Position numbers and translations under genes: made by a program
Notes under the pieces: generated by a model
Databases searched by the model: none
What the model was told of the DNA's origin: nothing
What the model saw: the letters and a program-made list of their open reading frames with translations, nothing else
Origin: Phallusia fumigata
Taxonomy: Eukaryota; Chordata; Ascidiacea; Phlebobranchia; Ascidiidae
Direction of reading: 5' to 3'
Assembly: GCA_008931825.1 (NCBI GenBank)
Contig: QXVZ01000750.1
Coordinates: 1 to 24,798, forward strand
Length of the DNA: 24,798 nucleotides
Part shown: positions 1 to 9,673 of the stretch, piece after piece
How positions within the stretch are numbered: position 1 is the stretch's first letter
Layout of the letters: the number at the start of each line of letters is the position of its first letter

Positions 1-816
1 AATTTTGAGTTGTAAACAAAAATGTTATCACCTCTGTCAAAGTAGTGATTCTCATAGAAATCTGAACTGTACAAGCTTTGAAATTGCAACAGTTCAAACA
101 AGCGCGCATGTGCATCACCTACGTGGTATTGACAAAGGAAACGTCACATGAAGTTAATCAGGTGACTTATTAACATACGTCAGAGATATTACAACAGTGG
201 CGCGTAAATTTATACATTACGTAACTGGCTTGTGGGTACTATTAACTTAAATATCACTGGTACACATTTATAAATGTTGAGCTATGAGTTCCTTGTGCTT
301 TAAACCCTGTTACCAAGCTTTTTGGATCATACGTTGAGCGGTAGGGCAAGAATAGTGCCTTTGCCCGCTCGTCGAACTACAAAGTCACATAAAGCTTTCA
401 ACAACCGGTTTACTGCAGCTTGACACAATATGATGCGCACAACCATTGTGCTGTCACGATTCTTGAGAACTATTTCTGTTTTTGTTTGAACCCCGAAAGT
501 GGTAAATTTTCGCCAAGATTAAAAAATGCACTCCCTATGATATTTTATTGCTTATGCAAACTAGTTCTTTTAACGGTATTGAAATTACAAATGAAAGTAT
601 AATGCAACAAAAGCATCTACAAAATACTACACTACATTTTTTAATTTGTTCATTGACGTCACACCCAATTTGATGTTATTGAGCGCTATGCTTGTAGAAA
701 GTGACATCAAGTATAAGGGTGCCTGCACGCAAGTCTATGACGTGTTTTAATGAGACGCGCAACTATTTCCATTACTTTTTTTCATGCCCACGTGACTATG
801 GTTATCTGTTTTTAAG
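1..816. other. Non-coding flank with a diverged array-repeat copy
   Basis: I see no convincing gene here. Around 715-800 the sequence (cctgcac..caagtctatgac, then gcaactatttcc) is recognisably related to 8005-8090, which lies downstream of DUF1294 copy 2. This suggests the tandem array once extended further left. A small hairpin, GGGCAA/TTGCCC, lies near 343-365. The only open frame (420-602) is short and has no recognisable content. Confidence 0.4.
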
Positions 817-876
817 GATTGCCTGTTTGGACAACAAGCAGATCTGCTGAAGATTCATCGCAGCAAGTTTATTTAA
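817..876 (+). CDS. Possible last coding exon of an upstream gene (very tentative)
   Basis: A pyrimidine-rich acceptor (ctgtttttaag) precedes an open stretch of 19 codons, beginning DCLFGQQADLL and ending in TAA at 874-876. About 125 bases further on is an AATAAA signal. This acceptor, short frame and polyA arrangement is what the last exon of a + strand gene starting left of the window would look like. There is no homology to support it and 19 codons can be open by chance. Confidence 0.2.
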   Translation, partial: DCLFGQQADLLKIHRSKFI

Positions 877-1001
877 GAAGATGTGTGATCGCTAAAACAA
901 CAGAAGTGCGCATACACTGAGGAAAGTAAACTTATATGTTCCTTTAAGAGGCAACAGCATACGAATGTCTTTATTGTACCTTATGCCATGTAAAATGTAG
1001 A

Positions 1002-1007
1002 AATAAA
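1002..1007 (+). promoter_or_regulatory. Candidate polyadenylation signal AATAAA
   Basis: Canonical AATAAA hexamer followed within 60 bases by T-rich sequence. It could end the transcript of the tentative exon at 817-876. Such hexamers are common by chance in AT-rich DNA. Confidence 0.25.
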
Positions 1008-1344
1008 AACGATTGCTTTAAATGATAGTTATCACTCGCTGTTTTATTTTTGTTAGGCTTTGTGGGATTTAAATCTTACGTTTAGTGACACTTTATATGC
1101 TTGTTACCGGTTTTCACATTCGACATTCTTGGAAGGCTCTTGATTAAACAACTTAAAAGGCATGGTAAGTATGGCTTTGGTTACCCTTTCTGCCCAAGTA
1201 GTTTTTTATTTACAAGAAACGTGGCCTTATAGCCAGAAAAGATATTAGGCACAAAACTCCAACATTTAACAATAGTAGGATAATGCCCTTGAAATTAGAA
1301 ATACATTCACAGTTTGTGGCAGATTAGTTCCAGCTAACAATTTG

Positions 1345-1660
1345 ACGTCGATTCGACGTAGATTTGTGGTTATGTTTGGTCGATAAGACGTTGGAACCAA
1401 ACGTTTATTTTACGTAAATGTGTCGACTCCAGACAACGTAGATGCGACGTTCGAATATAAGTTATACAACTACGTTATTTACACGTTTACAAAACGTAAC
1501 TACGAACGTTTAAAATTACGTTTTTAAAACGTAAATCATGACGTTATTTTAGCTTTTGTAATGACGTTATTTATACATAAGTGTCGACCCCAGACGACGT
1601 AGATGCCACGTTGGAATTTACGTTGTGCAATGACGTCTTTATACGTTCACCTAAAAGTTA
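1345..1660. repeat. ACGT-rich tandem repeat, about 160-bp period
   Basis: The word ACGT recurs every 15-30 bases. A larger unit is visible twice: gtgtcgactccagacaacgt at 1420-1439 and gtgtcgaccccagacgacgt at 1581-1600. Each is followed by agatg, a further ACGT and similar spacing, giving a period of about 160 bp. It resembles the interior of non-autonomous DNA transposons, though I see no terminal inverted repeats. The related block at 3290-3780 differs in unit length and sequence. Confidence 0.6.
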
Positions 1661-2270
1661 TTTTTACTGCAGAGCTTATAGTCTATAATAGCTTAGAACA
1701 CAAACAATTAATAATAAAACAAATAAAAAATTATGTCGAAATTTACAAAATGTCAACTAAAAACACAAATAATTGGAAGGTTGCTGTACCTTTCTTTGGT
1801 CTCAATGTTTGTAACACTTTTTTCCTTTTTTCTGCAACCACAAAATACAATGATAAAATACAGATGTCATGCTTTCATTTACAGTTAAACTTTTTATTGT
1901 TTGTACCAATTACCTGTATAAAAACTGGAAAAATCCAATGATAGTTGCTTGCAAAATATGTCTAATTCCAGTATTTTTTTTCTTGCATTTCCACTTTCCT
2001 TAGCAACCTAGCACCCAAAAACTAAGAAAAAAACCCAAATCCAAAAACTTGTACCACAGAATATGATCAAGTGGCTAACGCATACGTTACCTGTCTATAT
2101 AATAAAAAAAATGTTTACATCTTTCAAGTGACTTAGATTGCTAAAATCTACATCGCGCGCATACCGAACGAAAAGGTGCCCAAAAACAAACATAGAACAG
2201 TGAACTGCATTCTCCTCGTTTAAAACAAGTGATTTCTGACATTTCAAGAACTGCAAACAGCTTACACTCG
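1661..2270. other. AT-rich stretch with no recognisable feature
   Basis: I see nothing supportable. The open frame 1603-1941 (112 codons) begins inside the ACGT repeat and has a low-complexity composition rich in K, N, I and F. I regard it as chance. Confidence 0.4.
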
Positions 2271-2279
2271 ACTTCATTC

Positions 2280-2454
2280 AGTCAAACTAACGTGCTGGGC
2301 CCGCTCTCTCCGACAAATCAAATTTTCCCGCCAGCGCCTAAACAATAAAACAGGAATTTCCTTTTTTTGATTCAAACATTTTGGCGAAACTCTCAGCCAA
2401 TCACGTGCGACGTACGTCACACGAGAAAACTTTTTCTGTTTCGGCGCCGGAGCA
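2280..2454 (+). promoter_or_regulatory. Candidate promoter / 5' UTR of DUF1294 copy 1
   Basis: This island is more GC-rich than its surroundings. It contains an inverted-CCAAT-like GCCAATCACGTG block at about 2396-2407, which includes the CACGTG E-box, followed by gacgtacgtcac, an ACGT/CRE-like palindrome. It ends in ggcgccggagc just before an ATG at 2455 that is followed directly by a GT donor. Its position fits a promoter for the gene whose main exon starts at 3834. No TATA box was identified. The role is inferred from composition and position only. Confidence 0.35.
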
Positions 2455-4289
2455 ATGGTAAAGAGGCTAAAAGTGCTCTTTCGGCGCGATAACAATAGGA
2501 ATTATCAATTAGGAGCGCATTTACTGTTTTACATAATTATACGTTTCTGCTACAAATCACTTCAGCACACAAAACGATACATTTCTTCTTGTTTTTAGGA
2601 GTGTTGTAACGTAATGTGGTTTTATAATAACTGCAAGTGCTAGCAGTTGATGATTTCAATTTTTTCATACAGTTAGGGATCTAATTTTGCCAGTGCTTAA
2701 AGCCTATTTTTTTTGACAAAAAATATGTGTAATTCTGCTGGAGGTGGGGTGTGACGAGAGTGGTCACGCCATAGGTTTAACGATGATGTGGGAGTCTCGA
2801 TTTGGTTTGATTACTCAAAACGGAAAGTGCGTGTACATGTCTGTGAAAACCGTTTGAAATTGTTTTTTGTCATTCGTATTTTAGACCCACAACGCGCTGC
2901 CATCATTAAACCCCGCTCAAACTACAAAGATTCGTCGCACTGTCGACCGTGAAACGCATACTGGCTCTAAAATCAGAAAGGCGCAAAATAAATTGCAGCA
3001 TTCACTTGTATGCCCAGTTTTGTTTTAGCGAAAGATTATGCCAAAAATGAGAAGCGCTAATCACGAAAGGCACGACCGGGCGCTCCGTAATGATTCGTCG
3101 TCGACCATGCCAAGAGATATTGGCTATAAAATCTAAATGGCGTAACATAATTTTAAAAGGTTTTCACAGGTCAAATCGTAATTGCAGCCCTAACTTTCAT
3201 GCAACGTTTTGTTTTGATCAAACAACCACATCAAAATGAGAAGCGCACATCATCATAAACGCACGACCAGGCACACAAGTTAGTTTCACACAGTTAATAA
3301 ACGTTGGTTGTACCTTACGTATGAGGTTCCAAATCATTTGCATTGCAGTCTGTCGTAACGTTAAAAAATAATGTCCATAAAACTTTTAAAATGACATCCA
3401 AAAGTGTTAAATATAAGTTGTACGTCACGTGTGACGTTCTAAATTGATTGCACCGAAGTTTTTTGCAACGTTTAAAAATAACGTTAATTTAACGTTCGAA
3501 ATGACGTCCAAAAGTTGGCTTTGACGTCAGTAATAAACGTTGTTTGTACGTCAAGTGTGACATTACAAAATAGTTACATTGCAGCTTGTCACAACGTTAA
3601 GAAATAACGTTAACAAAACGTAATAAATAACGTCCAATACAGTTGCACACAAGTTAGATTCAACGTCAGTAATGAACGTTTTATTTACGTTTCAAAAGAC
3701 ATCCAAAAAGGTTACACAAAAATTTTTCCCAACGTTAATTCTAACGTGTTTTGCACGTTTTTCATTACGTGTTTAAAACAACTCTTCGGCGTGTTTTACC
3801 CGATAAACACCCGATAAACCGCTTTTACTTTAGGAAAGAACTTCCGCCAGCCATCGTTCCAACAATGAACAACACAATACAGACAATTTGGGAACTTGTT
3901 ACTGCATAGGATTCATCGTCTTTATCTCAGAAATTGTATTCTGTGCATTTCTGTTAACTGATGTTGGTAAATCTGCATGTGACATCTCTGTGACATTTTT
4001 TGTTTGTATTTGGGTCGTAACTCTGGTTGTAAATATCTTAGACAAAGTCTTTGCATGTTGTGGGTGTTGCTTACGTGTACCGGAGCTTGTGCTGCATAGT
4101 TTCACATTTTTTGGCGGTGCTCCGGCAACAGCTTTTGCTATGTATCACTCGTGCATCAGACACAAACGAAGCAAAGTGGCTTATCAAACAACGTTTGTAA
4201 AATGCGCAATGTTGTCTGTCGGTTTGCTATATTGTGTATATAAAATTTGTATCATTTTTGATGCTTTTGCCTTTTATAAAAAAAATTAG
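2455..4289 (+). CDS. DUF1294-like small membrane protein, copy 1 (two exons: 2455-2457, 3834-4289)
   Basis: The main exon begins after the acceptor gcttttactttag and runs 151 codons to TAG at 4287-4289. With the proposed initiator Met it makes 152 aa. A polar N-terminus (2-19) is followed by a membrane segment at about 24-44, a second at about 52-70 and a last at about 124-143. Between them is the DUF1294 signature: DK at 71-72, RVPE at 82-85, GGAP at 95-98 and RHKRSK at 110-115. A cysteine cluster, CCGCC, sits at 76-80, between DK and RVPE. The family is known mainly from bacterial inner-membrane proteins and its function is unknown. The main exon has no usable in-frame ATG before the signature, so an upstream exon is required. 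The best candidate is an ATG at 2455 followed by GTAAAG, giving a phase-0 intron of 1376 bp filled with repeats. The main exon is solid; exon 1 is inference. Confidence 0.7.
2758..2945. repeat. Small inverted-repeat element in the copy-1 intron
   Basis: ggtttaacgatgatgtggg at 2776-2794 is mirrored by catcattaaacc at about 2902-2913, whose reverse complement is ggtttaatgatg. The arms are imperfect and about 110 bases apart, as in a decayed fold-back or MITE element. No target duplication could be identified. Confidence 0.35.
2925..3275. repeat. Two diverged direct repeat units of about 165-190 bp
   Basis: Unit 1 starts at gattcgtcgcactgtcgacc (about 2929) and unit 2 at gattcgtcgtcgaccatgcc (about 3091). 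Both continue with tggctataaaat or tggctctaaaat, then aatgagaagcgc (3045 and 3233) and cacgaccggg/cacgaccagg. This tandem duplication lies inside the intron of DUF1294 copy 1. Confidence 0.6.
3290..3780. repeat. ACGT-rich tandem array, about four units of 115-140 bp
   Basis: Repeat starts are recognisable by taataaacgttggttgtac (3295), taaatataagttgtacgtc (3410), taataaacgttgtttgtacg (3530) and taatgaacgttttatttacg (3670). Each is followed by gtgacgtt-like, gttgcattgcag-like and aacgtta..aataacgt segments. The array ends just before the splice acceptor of DUF1294 copy 1, so it lies in that intron. It probably derives from a non-autonomous transposon. Confidence 0.65.
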
Positions 4290-4425
4290 TGTAAACATAA
4301 TTAATAGAACATTTGATTTCCAAATTAGCAAGCCAAAATAGTGTTTAAAAACCCAGGTAGATTAGGTTGCATGCTGCAATTTAAGCTTATACACGTCTTT
4401 ACAAATTATAAAGCTTGTTCAACTT

Positions 4426-4670
4426 ACAAATGGAACAAATGTGTAAAGTTATCTCTACTATAAACGCAAATGCACACGTTGAATTCTGGCATCTCTTCAA
4501 AAAGAGTAGACATAAACGTAGCTGATGGTAACTTTTGTAAAAATTGCTATCTTCAAGCTACAGGCCTCTCATTTTCATTTTGCTTACTGTATGTTTACAT
4601 CGGAGCCTTTCCAAAATTCAAGTTTGTAATTTTGTAACTCTAACCAATGCAATTATGCTGCCAAATATAA
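4426..4670. repeat. Array repeat R1, downstream of DUF1294 copy 1
   Basis: Blocks here (gttatctctactataaacgc..atgcacacgttg..ttctggcatct, and later ccaatgcaattatgctg) align with 6140-6410 and 7875-8175. All three lie downstream of a DUF1294 copy or its footprint. Identity is moderate. The open frame 4544-4873 over this region looks like chance. Confidence 0.5.
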
Positions 4671-5187
4671 ACGGATTACCTTTACACATACCTAGTAATC
4701 AAATGCTCTTTGACAAACGGCGCACTGTGATTGAACCCTTGCCAGCCGCCACGTATTTAGCTGCACGTTTTGCTTTGTTTTCTTTAACACTGGCACGTTC
4801 CGCGATGACACGAATTTCATTGTTATTTGGCATCTCTCGGAAGTTTGCAGTGTTTTTTGGTTTTAATATGTGATGTATTATTGTACTTGTGTACTTGTAT
4901 TGTATATTACTTTATCTATCCTGGAAGCATTGCCTTTATTGACATTTCCAACAATATTATACATTTCTTAGATGGGGCTTTTTAAGACAGTCATAGCGGC
5001 GGAAATTCACGGCTGTCTACCAATTAGAGCCAATCAGAGGACACATTGTGTTTAACCAACGTGAAGCTTATAGTAGAGGCCATTTTTATGTGGTTTTACA
5101 ACATAAAACTTAACTTGATAAGTTCTACTTAACTTTATAAGTTCTTGTGAAGGCAAAATCAAAAATCATGAAGTAAATGAAGTAAAA
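4671..5187. other. Intergenic, no recognised feature
   Basis: Mixed AT-rich sequence. I see no coding signal or clear repeat apart from the tail of the array repeat. It separates R1 from the transposase-like pseudogene. Confidence 0.4.
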
Positions 5188-5664
5188 ATGGACACTCTGC
5201 AAAATATTGCACAACTTGGTGGTTTAATTGTGAAAAACGGAATTAAAGAATTGGTTTTCAGGTTAAAAATTGTATCAGCTGAAGACTGGGATAAGTGACT
5301 TGAGTCTTTTTGTGAAATTTCAAATACTAGCTGGAATGTGTATCGGACATTTTCCAACCCAAAAAGATATGTTTTAAGAAAAACAACACTTTGTGCTCTG
5401 TCCATGAATGTTAAAATTAAACTTAACACCATGGGAACCAAACAATCAAACAAGTTGGTTTCCACCTATCCATGTGTAGTAACTGTGACAGGTAACCACA
5501 ATCACTTGCTTAAAGCTGCAGGTAACCTTTGTTAGCTAAAGATCAATGAATCTACAAAACAGATTTTCCATTTGTATTTACAGCAAGGATTGTCTGCGTC
5601 GTCTCAGGCAACACAAATGCAGATTAAGTTGCTTGTAACAGATGGAATAAGTGCAGTTGCTTAA
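5188..5664 (+). pseudogene. Decayed transposase-like (MULE/FAR1-type N-terminal domain) fragment
   Basis: One reading frame from an ATG at 5188 to TAA at 5662-5664 (158 codons) is clearly protein-like but is broken by two in-frame stops, TGA at 5296-5298 and TAG at 5533-5535. It reads through W-N-V-Y-R-T-F, a K-R-Y motif, a Cys, then YPCVVTVTGNHNHLL and, after the second stop, a T-K-Q-I-F-..-G-L-S-A segment. A Cys cluster, an HNH motif and a T+xxFxxLFxxG-S stretch is the layout I associate with the DNA-binding region ahead of MULE/FAR1-type transposase domains in invertebrate transposons. The catalytic domain is not visible. It is probably an old, non-functional insertion in the array. The family assignment is from recall of the motif order and needs a search. 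Confidence 0.5.
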
Positions 5665-5834
5665 GCGGCATTGCTCCAACCCAGAGGAACCCGATGGGTT
5701 GACCCAAATTGAAGTCACAAACTTTTAACAATAAAAAAATCAAATAAAAAATTATCCAGCGGAACTGCAATGAAGCAGGTACCTCGACGGCGGACTCAGA
5801 ATGAGCATAACGCAATCAGGCGTTGCTCCAAAAC

Positions 5835-5940
5835 AAACCTACATAAAAGGCGTCGCTTATTAGCAAATCACTCAGGCGTGGGGTGAAGAGAATGTAGAAA
5901 TGTGGGAAACCCCATGCTTGAAACTACAGTTTCGCAACTT
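5835..5940. repeat. Dispersed element copy 1 (of four)
   Basis: The sequence cctacataaaaggcgtcgct.. followed by gcaaatcac, gtggggtgaagagaatgt and gggaaacccca recurs at about 6490-6625, 8265-8385 and 8555-8665 with 75-90% similarity by eye. The four copies share the cctacat..acgcgttgct / ggcaaatca / gaaaccc / ctagttttgcc order, so this is a repeat family of its own within the array. Confidence 0.6.
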
Positions 5941-5954
5941 AGTTTTTATTTGTT

Positions 5955-6000
5955 AATATTTTTGCATTTAAAAGGCTTTCCTAAATTGCTTTTACACTGA
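5955..6000 (+). pseudogene. 3'-end footprint of a lost DUF1294 copy
   Basis: The sequence aaggctttcctaaattgctt followed by ttacactgagggg matches the last codons, stop and immediate 3' flank of DUF1294 copy 2 (gaagctttccttaattgcg, then tttacactgagggg, at 7698-7733). The homology continues downstream into array repeat R2, but the coding region upstream is gone. This indicates a fifth family member that was deleted or decayed beyond recognition. Confidence 0.45.
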
Positions 6001-7047
6001 GGGGACGAAAATGGAAGATTCTTGTGAAATATGTACGTACATTTGGCTGTTGCAGGAAAGAATAAACACAATCTCTCTAATTTTTCTATTGCCAGAATAA
6101 ATCAGAGGTTTTCGAGATTGTTCATCTTACAAGAGAATAAAAATCTGATGTTGTCTTTACTATGAACGCAGATGCACATGATGCGTTCTGGGATCTATCC
6201 ATAAAGGGCAGACAAAACCTTTTTGCTACAAGGTTTCTCCTTGTCGTTTTGCTTGTTGCTCGTATTCCCGTGGGCACTAGATTTCCAATAAATATACTTA
6301 GAAACGACAATCGTTGATGCTTAGTACAACTTGTCAAGGAAATAATTTGCAACGCCTTTGCAGAACACCAATTGGCAACTGAATAACTCCAACCAATGCA
6401 ATTATGCTGAAAGAGGATCACCTTATTTACACAAATCTCACAAGCAAAAGATTATTTTTGTTGAACCAGGTTTTAATTACGCAGAAAAAATACCTACATA
6501 AAACGCGTTGCTCATGGCAAATCAGCCATGCGTTAAACTCGAGGGTGAAAATATGTGGAACCTGGGGAAATCCCTTGAGAGAAACACTAGTTTTGCCTGG
6601 TGACGTTTTTGTGAAACAAAACCTGTTTACCTGTATTAGCGCAATGTTTAAAGATATTGAAGACCAAGCACCTACAGTCCAATTGTAATTGAGGGTGGAA
6701 CGCATTGAAACCACGCCGATGTTACAAGTGGTTACTGACCGACTTAGGAAATGTTGGTTTGGACGTTTCAAAAGTCTATATGCGGCAAAACTCTTAAGTG
6801 TTACTGACCAGTGGATTCGCATAATTTTTCTGTTGGACAACATTGCCAGTAGCTATAATTGCAAAAAACGCTAAATTCCATTCACGTTTACGCCACGCTC
6901 TGTCAGTAGACTCAAATTTACGGTCGAATAAAGTTGAAGCGAGGCGCAGACGTTTAGTTTTGTGTGAAGGGAGGGACGGTAAACAAGTTTGAAGCTTCAG
7001 TTCGACTGATGTGCATCAGGTAAGGTGCAACTGTATGAAGTCGAACT
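5984..7047. repeat. Array repeat R2 (tandem segmental duplication)
   Basis: Positions 5984-6190 align with 7718-7920, the 3' flank of copy 2. Positions 6446-7047 align almost continuously with 8507-9098 at roughly 90% identity by eye. Shared landmarks are caagcacctacagtccaatt, tggacaacattgccagtagc and gaagcgaggcgcagacgttt. The overlapping open frames in this block are not conserved as frames between the two copies, so I treat the block as non-coding duplicated DNA. Confidence 0.75.
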
Positions 7048-7215
7048 ACTTCGATGTACCTCTCAATAGAACGAAAGGTTTACTATAGTCAAGATTAAAC
7101 ATAGAGCACATGCGAGAAAAGGTGGATTAAATGTTGACATTTTTGACATAAAATGTTTCTTGTTGCTGACTGAGTAAATAGGTGGTTTAGCTACTTAAAG
7201 TAGTTGCTTTTACAG

Positions 7216-7710
7216 CAGTTGGCACAACTTTGTCGCTGTTGGAAACCCATTTTTCTGCATAACGTTTCCCCTTATTATNAAGCTTCGTTGAAAAAAGCTT
7301 CGTTATTTAAGTGCTTTTGCATTGCCTTCGCGACATTTGCTTTGGAGTGCGTCGTTGTCCTTTTGTTCTACTTCTGCATTGATAAGGATAAGACATTATG
7401 GGCGTTGATTGGTATTTTAATCATTTGGTTTGCAACTCTCTTTGCTCACGTTGCCAGGGAGTGTTTTGCTGTAGTGGATATTTGTCAATGCTGTTGCCGT
7501 TTTCCAGAAGTTGTTTTGCATGTTTTTACAATGATCGGGGGTGCACCAATCACTGCGTTGGTCTTGGCTAAAATCCACTACTCCAGGTCAGGAGAGATTT
7601 CAGCGCAATTTGTACGTAAGTCTGTCAATCATGCAAATGTATGTCTGATGCTTCTCTTCTTGGTTGTGATTTCAATTGTCATATTTTTGTTGGGAAGAAG
7701 CTTTCCTTAA
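7216..7710 (+). CDS. DUF1294-like membrane protein, copy 2 (main exon; divergent)
   Basis: The frame opens after the acceptor ttgcttttacag and runs 164 codons to TAA at 7708-7710. It shares the family layout: membrane segments LLFYFCI, the ALIGILIIWFATLF stretch, CQCCCRFPEVVLHVF, IGGAPITAL and a C-terminal hydrophobic segment. The RFPE and GGAP motifs and a Cys cluster remain. The DK pair that precedes them in copies 1, 3 and 4 reads RE, and the HKR-K motif is replaced by HYSRSGEIS. It has therefore lost two signature elements while keeping an open frame, which suggests changed function or early decay. One codon contains the N at 7279. I found no ATG immediately followed by a donor upstream, so the N-terminus is unresolved. 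AATAAA lies at 7786. Confidence 0.6.
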   Translation, partial: QLAQLCRCWKPIFLHNVSPYYXASLKKASLFKCFCIAFATFALECVVVLLFYFCIDKDKTLWALIGILIIWFATLFAHVARECFAVVDICQCCCRFPEVVLHVFTMIGGAPITALVLAKIHYSRSGEISAQFVRKSVNHANVCLMLLFLVVISIVIFLLGRSFP

Positions 7711-9098
7711 TTGCGTTTACACTGAGGGGATGAAAATGGAGAATTGCTGTAAACTTATGTACATACATCGGCTGTTGAATTAAATAATAAATTGGCTGCT
7801 GCAAAAAACACAATCCCTGTAACTTCAGTGGTTTTTCAGCCAGCTTGCTCATCTTACAACTGAAAGAAAAGTGTTATGTTATCTTTACTATAAAAGTAAA
7901 CGCACATGTTGGATTCAACGATATGAAAAATCCAAGCTGACTATCGGTAACGCCACACTCAATATCACTGTGCTGTGCTTGTATGATGTGATGTCGAGTT
8001 AAAGGCCTGCACAAAAATCTATGACATATTTTCAGAAGACCGGCAACTGTTTCCGCCTGTCATGACCTTTATTGGCATCCACGTAGTGTGTGAAACTTGC
8101 TAGTACTTAAACACTTTGCACAACCCAAATTGGCATATTTTATAATTCCAACCAACGTGATAACGCTGAAAAAATTATGTGTGCAACGTTCACAACAGAT
8201 CGTGTAAGCACAACTTTGTAATTGTTGATTCAGGTTTTAAACCAACCAGACATAACACTTATACCTACGTGTGGTTCTTTGGCAAATCAGCCAGGCATGA
8301 AACGTGGGGCTGAAGAGAATGTGAAAATCGTGGAAACCCCATACGCGAAACAACAGTTTTTGCCTCGTGACGTGTTTGTGAAACAAAATCACAATATCAA
8401 TTATTTTTTACAAAGTGTCTGCGCAAGGCATTAAGGTTCTGAAGCGAAAGACATACAGTCCAATAGTAATTAGAAGTAGATGCCCAACAGATGAAAGAGA
8501 TATTTCAAAAGATTGTGTTTGTCGAACCAGGATTTCAATTACCCACACAAAACAACTACCTACATGAAACGCGTTGCTCTTGGCAAATCAACCAGAGGGT
8601 GAAAATATGTGGAACCTGGGGAAACCCCTTGAGCGAAACACTAGTTTTGCCTGGTGACGTGTTTGTGAAACAAAACATGTTCACCTGTACTAGCGCAATG
8701 TTTAAAGATTGAAGACCAAGCACCTACAGTCCAATTGTAATTGAGGGTGGAACGCATTGAAACCACACCGATTTACAAGTGGTTACTGACTAACTTAGGA
8801 AATTTTGGTTTGGACATTTTAAAATTCTATATGCGGCAAAACTCTTAAGTGTTGCTGGCCAGTGGATTCGCATAATTTTTCTGTTGGACAACATTGCCAG
8901 TAGCTCTTATTGCAAAAAACGCTAATTTCCATTCACGTTTACGCAACGCTTTGTCAGTAGACTTAAATTTACGGTCGAATGAAGTTGAAGCGAGGCGCAG
9001 ACGTTTAGTTTTGTGTGAAGGTGGGGACGGTAAACTAGTTTGAAGCTTCAGTTCGACTGATGTTCATCAGGTAAGATGCAATTTTATGAAGTAGAATT
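7711..9098. repeat. Array repeat R3
   Basis: This is the 3' flank of DUF1294 copy 2, followed by a second copy of the 6446-7047 block at 8507-9098. It differs from R2 in carrying an extra copy of the dispersed element at 8265-8385. The open frames 8222-8434 and 8491-8712 fall in repeated non-coding DNA. Confidence 0.7.
7786..7791 (+). promoter_or_regulatory. Candidate polyA signal of DUF1294 copy 2
   Basis: AATAAA lies 76 bases past the stop codon of copy 2, a plausible distance for a short 3' UTR. Confidence 0.4.
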
Positions 9099-9673
9099 TA
9101 GCAGAAGCCCAATATTAAAGGGAGCAAGAAAAGGCTGTTCAGCAGAAGGAAACTTAGGAATTCTGAATTAAATGGTTTTATTTGTTGATTTCACTATTGC
9201 GAAGTTTTCAAACGACCAGTTATCAAGAATCAAAGAATGGTAGATACTTTTAAACAACGCGTTTCAAAACGTTCATTACATTTTGTAACTTCGTCTCGCA
9301 ATGGCTGTTTTATTATTTAGATTTTGTTTATCTGCCATTGGATAATTTTACAAAAACGCGCGTTCAAAAACGATGATGACTCCCTGCTACAGTTATTGGT
9401 TTTCTCAGTGGTTGGTTGCAGAGCAATTGTAAGGGTCTAGATTTTTTTGCTATATCTGTATCGGACATCCATTCTCCTTCTGTATATTTTTCGTGTTTTT
9501 TTCATATTTTTCTGTGTCGCAAACTTTGTGTAAAATTAATTAATGGACCGCTTGTTGTTTTGCTGAATACCCTTTTTTCCTGTTAGGGAAAACTAGGACG
9601 ATTAAAGTAAATCCAATTATTAAAGGTTTTGTTTCTGAGGAAAATATCAATAACCAACAAACCAGTTATCAAA
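9099..9673 (+). other. Upstream region of DUF1294 copy 3
   Basis: AT-rich, with no coding frame. It should hold the promoter and 5' UTR of copy 3 if the ATG at 9674 is right. I could not pick a TATA box or other element with confidence. Confidence 0.3.

Noticed and set aside
1603..1941. 112-codon open frame
   Set aside because: It begins inside an ACGT repeat and has AT-driven low-complexity composition, with no family resemblance.
2274..2495. 73-codon - strand open frame in the GC-rich island
   Set aside because: It is basic and featureless, and the island is better explained as promoter and 5' UTR sequence.
3899..4105. 68-codon - strand frame antisense to DUF1294 copy 1
   Set aside because: Shadow of the real gene on the other strand.
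6404..6874. Overlapping open frames on both strands (94, 138 and 61 codons)
   Set aside because: They lie in duplicated DNA, and the second copy (8507-9098) does not preserve the frames: small indels break them.
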